DNA from: Eubacterium sp.
Lineage (GTDB): Bacteria; Bacillota_A; Clostridia; Lachnospirales; Lachnospiraceae
Length of the DNA stretch: 26,741 bases
Assembly (NCBI GenBank): GCA_023663915.1
Contig: JAMPGN010000031.1
Coordinates: 1-26,741, forward strand
Direction of reading: 5' to 3'
Shown here in pieces: positions 6,846-13,792 of the stretch (positions are counted from its first letter, which is position 1; each line of letters opens with the position of its first letter). Position numbers and translations under genes: made by a program. Below the pieces are notes generated by a model, which was given only the letters and a program-made list of their open reading frames with translations, was not told the origin of the DNA and searched no databases.

Positions 6846-8108
6846 ATGAAAATAAAAGGAAATCTGGTAGGAGCACACAGGATATCTTATTATGTGACGG
6901 CTTTTCTGACGATCGCTGGATTGATGTTCATGGTAAACATGATTCTGTTTATTATGGTTGCCATTCGATGCAATCAGGATACACCGGAATATGTGTACGG
7001 CGGAGAGGTCATGGACGAGTTAGTGCTGACGGAAGACGGTTATAAGCTGAGTGACGCTATGAAGATTCAAATGGAGGAATTAGATCAATGGGCGATTTTG
7101 CTCAACGAAAATGGTAAAGTAATCTGGAGTTACAGAAAACCGGCGGAAATAAAAGAGTCCTACAGCATTTCGGAGATTGCACGAATGTGCAGATGGTATT
7201 TGAAAGACTATCCGGTTTATCTTAGGGTGTGGGATGATAGGATCATGGTAGTTGGGCGCCCCAAACATTCTACGTGGAGATACAATATAGAATTTCCGGT
7301 TTCATGGATCAAGTATATTCAGGAAGTGTGGATTTGGCTTGTCTTATTTGATTTTTTGATGGTTCTGTTTTTGGCATTTTTCTTTACAAGGCGATGGTCT
7401 AGGAATAGGGAACAGGTGAGGATTGAATGGATATCGGGAATTTCCCACGATATCCGCACGCCGTTGTCGATGGTGATGGGTTATTCGGATGCTCTGCAGG
7501 GTAGTGAGAACCTTTCGACGGAGGAACGAAGACAAATAGCGGTTATCCGGCACCAGAGTATGGTGATGAAAGAATTGGTTGAAGATTTGAATCTTACATC
7601 TCGTCTCGAATATTCCATGCAGGCGCTTCGAGTGGAAAAGGTTCGTCCAGCGGTGCTTTTACGTGAGGTGGCGGCAGCATTCTTAAGTGATGCTGGGGAA
7701 GGGGATCTGGAGATTGCATTGGAGATATCCCCACAGGCGGAGGAAGTGAGTGTCAAGGCGGACAGGAAATTACTGGTCAGAGCATTCCGTAATTTATTCC
7801 ACAATAGTTTACAACACAGTGAACAAAATGAAACAATACAGATTACAATTCATATGTGGCAGGAAGGACGGTGGTGCTATATCAGCTTTTCTGATAACGG
7901 AATCGGCTACCCGCCGGAAGTGCTGGACAGACTGCGCGACAAGAGAAAGAAACGCGCCGCGCAGAACATCAGAGGGCTTGGAATTGTGCAGAAGATCGTG
8001 CTGGCGCATAAGGGAAAAATACGTTTTGAGAATAATAGGCAGGGTGGTAGTTTCTGTGAGATACGTCTGCGGATTTCTGCCAAAAACAGGAGGGAAAACA
8101 GAGAATAA
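6846..8108 (+). CDS. Membrane sensor histidine kinase
   Basis: 420 residues. Helix 1 is at about 15-41 and helix 2 at about 161-182, with an extracytoplasmic sensor loop of about 115 residues between them. The H-box is WISGISHDIRTPLS with phospho-accepting His201. The N-box is RAFRNLFHNSLQHS, the G1 box DNGIGYP and the G2 box RGLGIVQK. The large loop separates it from BceS-type kinases, which have almost no outer loop; it fits peptide-sensing kinases such as CprK. I favour the ATG at 6846, preceded by GAGGG, over a GTG at 6822 that overlaps the regulator stop codon. It is co-transcribed with the response regulator. Confidence 0.9.
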   Translation: MKIKGNLVGAHRISYYVTAFLTIAGLMFMVNMILFIMVAIRCNQDTPEYVYGGEVMDELVLTEDGYKLSDAMKIQMEELDQWAILLNENGKVIWSYRKPAEIKESYSISEIARMCRWYLKDYPVYLRVWDDRIMVVGRPKHSTWRYNIEFPVSWIKYIQEVWIWLVLFDFLMVLFLAFFFTRRWSRNREQVRIEWISGISHDIRTPLSMVMGYSDALQGSENLSTEERRQIAVIRHQSMVMKELVEDLNLTSRLEYSMQALRVEKVRPAVLLREVAAAFLSDAGEGDLEIALEISPQAEEVSVKADRKLLVRAFRNLFHNSLQHSEQNETIQITIHMWQEGRWCYISFSDNGIGYPPEVLDRLRDKRKKRAAQNIRGLGIVQKIVLAHKGKIRFENNRQGGSFCEIRLRISAKNRRENRE

Positions 8109-8180
8109 TTGACCTTGATTCACGGTTATCAAAATAGGGGAAAAGAATGGAAAAAAGCTATAGAAAACTATATGCCGCTG

Positions 8181-8252
8181 TGCTACACTGAGATTATCAC
8201 AACTGTCTGGTACGATGTGCCGACAGAATAGCATATGGGAAATGCAGGAGGT
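8181..8252 (+). promoter_or_regulatory. Possible extended -10 promoter and strong ribosome binding site of the GH3 gene
   Basis: TGCTACACT at 8181-8189 matches an extended -10 element, but no good -35 was found. AGGAGGT at 8246-8252 is a very strong ribosome binding site. It lies 6 bases before the ATG at 8259 and 9 before the ATG at 8262. This decides against the in-frame ATG at 8235, which lies upstream of the site. Confidence 0.45.
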
Positions 8253-8258
8253 TATCAA

Positions 8259-10538
8259 ATGATGGCAGACAAGATCAGAGAACTGGTAGCGCAGATGACT
8301 TTGGAAGAGAAGGCGGCAATGTGTTCGGGAGCAGATTTCTGGCATACGGAGGCAGTGGAACGACTGGGGATTCCGGCAAGTATGGTATCTGACGGACCTC
8401 ACGGGCTGCGCAAACAGGACGACAAAGCAGATCATTTGGGAGTCAATGAGAGCATTAAGGCGGTCTGTTTCCCAGCAGGGTGCGGAACGGCGGCTTCTTT
8501 TAACAGGGAACTGTTGCAGAAGATGGGTGAGACGCTTGGAAATGAGTGCCAGGCGGAAGGCGTGAGTGTTATATTAGGACCCGCAGTCAATATCAAGCGA
8601 TCCCCGTTGTGCGGGCGCAATTTTGAATATTATTCGGAAGACCCGCTCGTGGCAAGCGAGATGGCTGGTGCGCTGATTCACGGTATACAGAGCAAAAATG
8701 TTGGTACGAGCATCAAGCATTTTCTTGCCAATAATCAGGAGACCAGAAGAATGTCTTCCGATTCACGCGTGGATGAGAGGACATTGAACGAAATCTATCT
8801 GGCGGCTTTTGAAGGCGCAGTTCGGAAAGAGAAGCCATGGACGGTCATGTGTTCTTATAATAAAATCAACGGTACATACGCGGCGCAGAACCATCAATAT
8901 CTGACGGAGACGCTGCGGGATCAATGGGGCTTTGACGGCTATGTCATGAGCGACTGGGGCGCGGTCAATAATCGTGTGGAAGACTTAAAAGCGGGACTTG
9001 ATCTGGAAATGCCGGGCTGTATGGGTATGAATGACAAGATGATTGTGGGTGCGGTCATCAGCGGCGAGCTGGATGAGAGCGTAGTTGACGAAGCGGTAGA
9101 GCGCATTTTGAATATTGTATTCCGTTATGAGGAGAACCGGGATAAGGACGCTGTGTTTGACCGGGATCAAGACCATGAGACAGCGCGCAAAGTGGCGGAG
9201 GAGACGATTGTCCTTTTGAAAAATGATAATGTCCTTCCTTTGTCGGAAAATCAGAAAGTAGCCTTTATCGGTAAATATGCGAAGACTCCCCGTTATCAGG
9301 GCGGCGGCAGTTCCCACATCAACAGCCATAAGATTACTTCTGCGCTGGATGCGGCAGCAGGCATGGACAATGTTAGCTACGCACAGGGATTTGACGATGC
9401 GGAGGATAAGACGGATGAAAAACTGCTTGCAGAAGCGGTTGAGACAGCCCGCAATGCAGATGTTGCCGTAATTTTTGCCGGGTTGCCGGATAAATTCGAG
9501 TCGGAAGGATTTGACAGGCGGCATATGGCGATGCCGGATTGCCAGAATGAACTGATCGGCAAGATCGCGGAAGTGCAGCCGAATACGGTGGTAGTGCTGC
9601 ACAATGGTTCTCCGGTCGAAATGCCTTGGGTAAATAAAGTCAAGGGCATTGTGGAAGCGTATCTGGGCGGTCAGGCGGTGGGCGGCGCGGTCTGTGACAT
9701 CTTGTTTGGAAAAGTAAATCCCAGCGCAAAGCTGCCTGAGACATTTCCGCTTCGGCTCGAAGACAATCCATCTTACCTCTCCTACATCGGTGAGGGTGAT
9801 GTGGTGGAGTACCGCGAGGGAATTTTCGTGGGATACCGTTATTATGATAAGAAAAAAATAGACGTTTTGTTCCCCTTTGGATACGGTCTGTCTTACACGA
9901 CCTTTGAATACTCGAATCTGACCGTGGACAAAGAGCAGATGCGGGATACCGATACAATGCATGTGAGCGTGGACGTGACGAACACGGGCAGCATGGCAGG
10001 TAAGGAAGTTGTACAGCTCTATGTTGCTGACAAAGAGAGCACCGTGATCCGTCCCGTAAAAGAACTGCGTGATTTTGCCAAGGTGGAACTGAAGCCCGGC
10101 GAGACGAAGACGGTAACTTTTACATTGGATCAGAGAGCGTTTGCATATTATAGCGTGAAAATCCACGACTGGCATGTGGAGAGCGGCGAGTTTGAGATCA
10201 TGATCGGTAAATCTTCCAGAGACATCGTGCTGACCAAGACCGTGACCGTGGAATCTACCGTAAAACTGCCTTTTGTATACACTACGGATACAACGATGGG
10301 AGATGTGAAGCGCGATCCGCATGCGTGGAAGCTGGTACAGGAATTGTATAAAGGCGGGATTTTCGGGGGACAGCCGGAAGATTCTGAGAGTGAGGCGGCA
10401 AGTGAAGCGATATCGGATGAAATGAATGCGGCGATGGAAGAATATCTTCCTCTGCGTGGACCGGTCAGTTTTACAGGTAAGGTGGCGATGGCGGATGTCC
10501 AGGCGTTGGTGGATAGGCTGAATGCATTGGAAGAATAA
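8259..10538 (+). CDS. Glycoside hydrolase family 3 beta-glucosidase
   Basis: About 759 residues with no signal peptide, so cytoplasmic. The N-terminal TIM barrel carries the GH3 substrate-binding segments SDGPHGLR and KHFLANNQETRR. The nucleophile is Asp232 in VMSDWGAV. The alpha/beta sandwich domain contains ESEGFDRR, where Glu416 is the likely acid/base. A fibronectin III-like domain follows (VTNTGSMAGKEVVQLYV ... YYSVKIHDWHVESGEF). It should hydrolyse terminal beta-linked glucose or similar sugars from imported oligosaccharides or glycosides. About 90 residues beyond the FnIII-like domain (from VESTVKLPFVYT) form an extra tail, part of it acidic and Ser/Ala/Glu-rich. No sugar transporter is adjacent. 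It lies 150 bases after the kinase gene and is closed by a terminator. Confidence 0.92.
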   Translation: MMADKIRELVAQMTLEEKAAMCSGADFWHTEAVERLGIPASMVSDGPHGLRKQDDKADHLGVNESIKAVCFPAGCGTAASFNRELLQKMGETLGNECQAEGVSVILGPAVNIKRSPLCGRNFEYYSEDPLVASEMAGALIHGIQSKNVGTSIKHFLANNQETRRMSSDSRVDERTLNEIYLAAFEGAVRKEKPWTVMCSYNKINGTYAAQNHQYLTETLRDQWGFDGYVMSDWGAVNNRVEDLKAGLDLEMPGCMGMNDKMIVGAVISGELDESVVDEAVERILNIVFRYEENRDKDAVFDRDQDHETARKVAEETIVLLKNDNVLPLSENQKVAFIGKYAKTPRYQGGGSSHINSHKITSALDAAAGMDNVSYAQGFDDAEDKTDEKLLAEAVETARNADVAVIFAGLPDKFESEGFDRRHMAMPDCQNELIGKIAEVQPNTVVVLHNGSPVEMPWVNKVKGIVEAYLGGQAVGGAVCDILFGKVNPSAKLPETFPLRLEDNPSYLSYIGEGDVVEYREGIFVGYRYYDKKKIDVLFPFGYGLSYTTFEYSNLTVDKEQMRDTDTMHVSVDVTNTGSMAGKEVVQLYVADKESTVIRPVKELRDFAKVELKPGETKTVTFTLDQRAFAYYSVKIHDWHVESGEFEIMIGKSSRDIVLTKTVTVESTVKLPFVYTTDTTMGDVKRDPHAWKLVQELYKGGIFGGQPEDSESEAASEAISDEMNAAMEEYLPLRGPVSFTGKVAMADVQALVDRLNALEE

Positions 10539-10550
10539 ATGAATAAAAAA

Positions 10551-10590
10551 GGCGGACAGAACATCTATGTATGTTTTGTCTGCCCTTTTT
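10551..10590 (+). terminator. Intrinsic terminator after the GH3 gene
   Basis: A 14-bp stem including G-U pairs joins 10551-10564 (GGCGGACAGAACAT) with 10571-10584 (ATGTTTTGTCTGCC) around a 6-base loop. C and TTTTT follow. An A-run precedes the stem, so it could also work in reverse. Confidence 0.9.
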
Positions 10591-10609
10591 AATATTTCGC
10601 TTTTTACAA

Positions 10610-10635
10610 TTTCTTGAAATTTTTTCTTGAAATTT
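10610..10635. repeat. Perfect tandem 13-bp repeat upstream of a promoter
   Basis: TTTCTTGAAATTT occurs twice head to tail (10610-10622, 10623-10635), ending 13 bases before the -35 box of the next promoter. This position suits an activator site or an A/T-rich UP-like element. Confidence 0.7.
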
Positions 10636-10648
10636 ATCTAAAAAGAGC

Positions 10649-10677
10649 ATGACAACCGAATATTTTCGTGTTATACT
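10649..10677 (+). promoter_or_regulatory. Sigma-A-type promoter for the Rpn-like gene
   Basis: A -35 box ATGACA (10649-10654), a 17-bp spacer and a -10 box TATACT (10672-10677). It leaves a leader of about 170 bases before the start codon at 10853. No riboswitch class was recognised in the leader. Confidence 0.7.
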
Positions 10678-10852
10678 ATCGTAAAAGCATAAATTTCATT
10701 TCATAATATCAAGTTGCATATAGAATATGCAGTCCTGTCCGCGAGGGCATCTGACGAAATCGTGCTTTTATTCCAATTATGAACTACTGAATAAGGCAGG
10801 GATTTTGTCGGAAAAGGTCTCCTGTCTAGCAGAATTATTTACGGGAGGCAGT

Positions 10853-11839
10853 ATGGGGAAAAAGGATATTACTTTAAAAGACTATTTATCAGACAGACGG
10901 CGGTATGCTGATCTGATAAATGCAGGTGTATTCCGTGGCAGGCAGATTGTCTGTGCAGAGGATTTAACAGAAGCAAATGCAGTACAGACGAAAGTATATA
11001 ATGGTCAGATGATAGAGCGGATAAATGATCTGATCATGAAGCAGGGAAAGGATGGAAAGCTATTTGCGGTGTGGGTGGTGGCGAATCAGGAATACATTGA
11101 TTACAGTATGCCGGTGAGGGTAATGCTTCAGGAGGCTCTGGAATATGACAGGCAATTAAAAGAAATAAAAAGGGGGAATTTTAATAACAATAAATTAAAG
11201 GCGCCGGAATTTTTGTCGGGTATATGCCGAAGTGATCGGTTGAGACCTGTAATCACGATTGTGATGTATTGGGGCAGTGGCAGATGGCAGGGTGCGGAAA
11301 GCCTGCAAGATATCATAGATTTCGGTGAAGACACAGAGTTAGCAGAACAAATGAAGGCATTCACCCCTGTCTATCCGTTACATATATTGAATTTATCCGA
11401 ACAGCAGGATAATCAGTATTTTAAGACGGAATTAGGAGTATTATTTGCCCTATGTGCCCGAAGAAACGATAAAACAGCGCTTAAGGCTTATCTTAGTACG
11501 CATGAGGAATGCAGAAAAATGGACGAGGAGACTTACCGTGCACTGGCGATACTGATGGGATCTGCCAGATTGTCGGGCATGGTGTCTAGAAATAATGGAG
11601 ACGAGGAGGAAAAAGATATGTGTTGTGCAATAGATGAACTGATAGAGGATGGAATCGCAGAAGGACGAGAAAAAGGAAGAGCAGAAGGAATTGCAGAAGG
11701 AATTGTAGAAGGAAGAACCGAAGGAATTACAGCTATGGCAGCGGGTATGAAAAAGCTGCAGATTGCGCCACAGCAGATTTGTGAGGTTATTATGGAACAG
11801 TGTGGAATGAGCGAAGAGCAGGCGCGGAAGTATATTTGA
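10853..11839 (+). CDS. Rpn family recombination-promoting nuclease / putative transposase-like (PD-(D/E)XK)
   Basis: A 328-residue protein of the Rpn (PF04754-type) family. It starts KKDITLKDYLSD, with YADLINAGVFRG (Asp20) where family members carry the first acidic residue. Next come DGKLFAVWVVANQEYIDYSM and PVRVMLQEALEYD. The family usually has E-N-Q at the central catalytic strand; here residues 77-79 read A-N-Q, so the key glutamate appears to be missing. The C-terminus has the Gly-Glu repeat typical of these proteins (AEGIAEGIVEGRTEGI). The start is the ATG at 10853 with GGGAGG close upstream; the frame extends to 10727 without family-like sequence. It has its own promoter and ends at a bidirectional terminator. 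Rpn proteins are linked to RecA-independent recombination; activity here is doubtful. Confidence 0.8.
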   Translation: MGKKDITLKDYLSDRRRYADLINAGVFRGRQIVCAEDLTEANAVQTKVYNGQMIERINDLIMKQGKDGKLFAVWVVANQEYIDYSMPVRVMLQEALEYDRQLKEIKRGNFNNNKLKAPEFLSGICRSDRLRPVITIVMYWGSGRWQGAESLQDIIDFGEDTELAEQMKAFTPVYPLHILNLSEQQDNQYFKTELGVLFALCARRNDKTALKAYLSTHEECRKMDEETYRALAILMGSARLSGMVSRNNGDEEEKDMCCAIDELIEDGIAEGREKGRAEGIAEGIVEGRTEGITAMAAGMKKLQIAPQQICEVIMEQCGMSEEQARKYI

Positions 11840-11843
11840 TAGG

Positions 11844-11878
11844 AAAAGGGCAGAATCAAAAAACGGTTCTGCCCTTTT
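11844..11878. terminator. Bidirectional terminator between the convergent Rpn-like gene and pyrG
   Basis: AAAAGGGCAGAA (11844-11855) pairs with TTCTGCCCTTTT (11867-11878). The stem ends in an A-run on one side and a T-run on the other, so it serves both strands. Confidence 0.88.
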
Positions 11879-11885
11879 CAGACCA

Positions 11886-13490
11886 TTATTGCTTATGATC
11901 AAGCGACGCCTTGACAAACCCTTTAAATAACGGGTGCGGTCTGTTGGGTCTTGATTTGAGTTCGGGGTGCGCCTGTGTCGCCACGAAGAACGGGTGGCTT
12001 GGAAGTTCGCACATCTCCACGATACGTCCGTCGGGAGACAGCCCCGATAGTTTCATGCCGTTTTCCGTGAGCACGGCACGGTAATCATTATTTACCTCAT
12101 AGCGGTGCCGATGTCTTTCGTGAATCGTCTCTTCACCGTACAGCTCATATGCCTTGGAAGTCTTGTCCAGCACACAGGGATATGAACCGAGGCGCAGTGT
12201 GCCGCCGATATCTTCCACGCCGTTCTGGTCGGGCATCAGTGCGATCACCGGATGGGTGGTGGAAGGGTCGAGCTCGATACTGTGCGCGTCATTGTAGGAA
12301 AGCACGTTTCTGGCATATTCCACGATCGCTAACTGCATACCGAGGCAGAGCCCTAAGAAAGGGATATTATTTTCCCTTGCATAAGTGATTGCGTAGATTT
12401 TGCCCTCAATGCCTCTGTCGCCAAAACCACCCGGAACGAGTATGCCATGGACATCGCTTAAGAGTTCGCGGACATTGTCTTTCGTCACGGTTTCGGAATC
12501 AACCCATTTGATATTGACGACGCAGCGGTTGGAGATGCCGCCGTGTTTTAATGCCTCGACAACGCTGATATATGCGTCGTGAAGCTGGGTATACTTACCT
12601 ACAAGGGCAACCGTTACTTCGCTGGTAGGAGTCCGCAGGGATTCTACGACGGCTTTCCAGTCTGCCAGATCCGGTTCCGGACAATCCAGTTTCAGACAGT
12701 CGCATGCCACCTGAGCCAGATGTTCTTTTTCCATAGCAAGAGGGGCTTCATACAGATGTTCTACATCAAGGTTCTGCAGCACTCGGTTGCTCGGTACGTT
12801 ACAGAATAAAGCGATCTTATCTTTTAAGGTCTGGTCTATCGGATGTTCGCTACGGCATACGATGATGTCCGGCTGGAGTCCCATGCCTTGCAGTTCCTTG
12901 ACGCTTGCCTGTGTAGGTTTCGTCTTCATTTCCTGTGAGGCGCTCAGATACGGGATCAAGGTTACATGGATCAGAATAGCATTCTCCCTGCCGACTTCAT
13001 GTTGAAACTGACGGATAGACTCAAGAAAAGGCTGACTTTCGATATCGCCCACGGTACCACCTACCTCGATGATTGCAATACGAGTCTCCGCATCGGTGAA
13101 ATTGCGGTAGAAACGGCTTTTAATCTCATTGGTGATATGCGGAATGACCTGTACCGTTCCACCGCCATAGTCGCCGCGACGTTCCTTTTGCAGAACAGCC
13201 CAATATACTTTTCCTGTAGTGACGTTTGAATTTTTATCAAGATTTTCATCGATAAACCGTTCATAATGTCCGAGGTCAAGATCGGTTTCCGTACCATCTT
13301 CCGTGACAAATACTTCGCCATGTTGAATAGGGTTCATCGTGCCGGGGTCAATGTTAATATAGGGATCAAACTTTTGCATCGTGACCTTATAGCCGCGCGC
13401 TTTCAATAATCTTCCCAGTGAAGCGGCCGTGATGCCCTTGCCGAGGCCGGATACAACACCGCCTGTTACGAATACGTATTTTACTGCCAT
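11886..13490 (-). CDS. pyrG: CTP synthase
   Basis: 534 residues, the usual PyrG length. It makes CTP from UTP, ATP and glutamine. The N-terminal synthetase domain has the P-loop-like SGLGKGI (about 14-20), [15 protein letters not shown] and [14 protein letters not shown]. The C-terminal class I glutamine amidotransferase domain has the nucleophile cysteine in [10 protein letters not shown], and the His/Glu pair in [14 protein letters not shown]. The ATG at 13490 has AAAGG 8 bases upstream; the longer frame to 13559 adds sequence foreign to the family. It stands alone on the minus strand, flanked by a bidirectional terminator and a spacer shared with the divergent ftsH. Confidence 0.97.
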   Translation of the reverse strand: MAVKYVFVTGGVVSGLGKGITAASLGRLLKARGYKVTMQKFDPYINIDPGTMNPIQHGEVFVTEDGTETDLDLGHYERFIDENLDKNSNVTTGKVYWAVLQKERRGDYGGGTVQVIPHITNEIKSRFYRNFTDAETRIAIIEVGGTVGDIESQPFLESIRQFQHEVGRENAILIHVTLIPYLSASQEMKTKPTQASVKELQGMGLQPDIIVCRSEHPIDQTLKDKIALFCNVPSNRVLQNLDVEHLYEAPLAMEKEHLAQVACDCLKLDCPEPDLADWKAVVESLRTPTSEVTVALVGKYTQLHDAYISVVEALKHGGISNRCVVNIKWVDSETVTKDNVRELLSDVHGILVPGGFGDRGIEGKIYAITYARENNIPFLGLCLGMQLAIVEYARNVLSYNDAHSIELDPSTTHPVIALMPDQNGVEDIGGTLRLGSYPCVLDKTSKAYELYGEETIHERHRHRYEVNNDYRAVLTENGMKLSGLSPDGRIVEMCELPSHPFFVATQAHPELKSRPNRPHPLFKGFVKASLDHKQ

Positions 13491-13532
13491 TTTCCATGCC
13501 TTTCTGTAACAAAAAGTAATCACGCAATACCT

Positions 13533-13575
13533 TGTGCCCGAAGTCGGCACATAAAACAATATATGGTTTATTATA
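13533..13575 (-). promoter_or_regulatory. pyrG -10 box and leader hairpin
   Basis: On the minus strand TATAAT lies at 13575-13570. Its leader contains a 6-bp hairpin (TGTGCC/GGCACA, 13533-13551) with no U-tract after it. The expected start region is AT-rich rather than GGG, so the reiterative-G attenuation known for Bacillus pyrG is not supported. No good -35 was found. Confidence 0.5.
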
Positions 13576-13672
13576 CAATGGAAAGATAGGAAAAATCTAC
13601 TGTAAAGGTTAAATTTTGTAAAAAAATTTATAATTCTTTTATACTTGTGTGCATAAATTCATAATTCGCATA

Positions 13673-13701
13673 TTGATTTATGATTTTTCCTTCTATATAC
13701 T
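13673..13701 (+). promoter_or_regulatory. Sigma-A-type promoter of ftsH
   Basis: TTGATT (13673-13678), a 17-bp spacer and TATACT (13696-13701), about 92 bases before the ftsH start codon. Confidence 0.72.
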
Positions 13702-13712
13702 ATGTTATAGTT

Positions 13713-13739
13713 GGAAAATGTGAGAAGCAGGCATTTTCC
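13713..13739. repeat. Inverted repeat at the start of the ftsH leader
   Basis: GGAAAATG (13713-13720) and CATTTTCC (13732-13739) are perfect complements around 11 bases, beginning about 12 bases after the -10 box. It could be a repressor operator overlapping the transcription start or a 5' stabilising stem. It does not match the CIRCE heat-shock operator. Confidence 0.55.
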
Positions 13740-13792
13740 CATGAAAAGTATATGTCGTGAGAGCGATATTAAATAGAAAGTGAGGATTCCTC

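Noticed and set aside
8985..10322. Long minus-strand open frame (445 codons) opposite the GH3 gene
   Set aside because: It is fully antisense to a clear GH3 gene, has no domain signature or ribosome binding site, and is His/Arg/Phe-rich as expected of a codon-bias shadow.
10727..10852. N-terminal extension of the Rpn-like gene from an ATG at 10727
   Set aside because: The 42 extra residues do not resemble the family, and a GGGAGG ribosome binding site precedes the ATG at 10853.
11651..11730. Short repeated DNA units as a possible CRISPR or intergenic repeat
   Set aside because: They are in frame and encode the Gly-Glu repeat typical of the Rpn family C-terminus. There are no spacers of regular length.
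13533..13551. Leader hairpin of pyrG as a CTP-sensing attenuator
   Set aside because: No U-tract follows the stem and the expected transcript start is not GGG, so the known reiterative-transcription mechanism is not supported.
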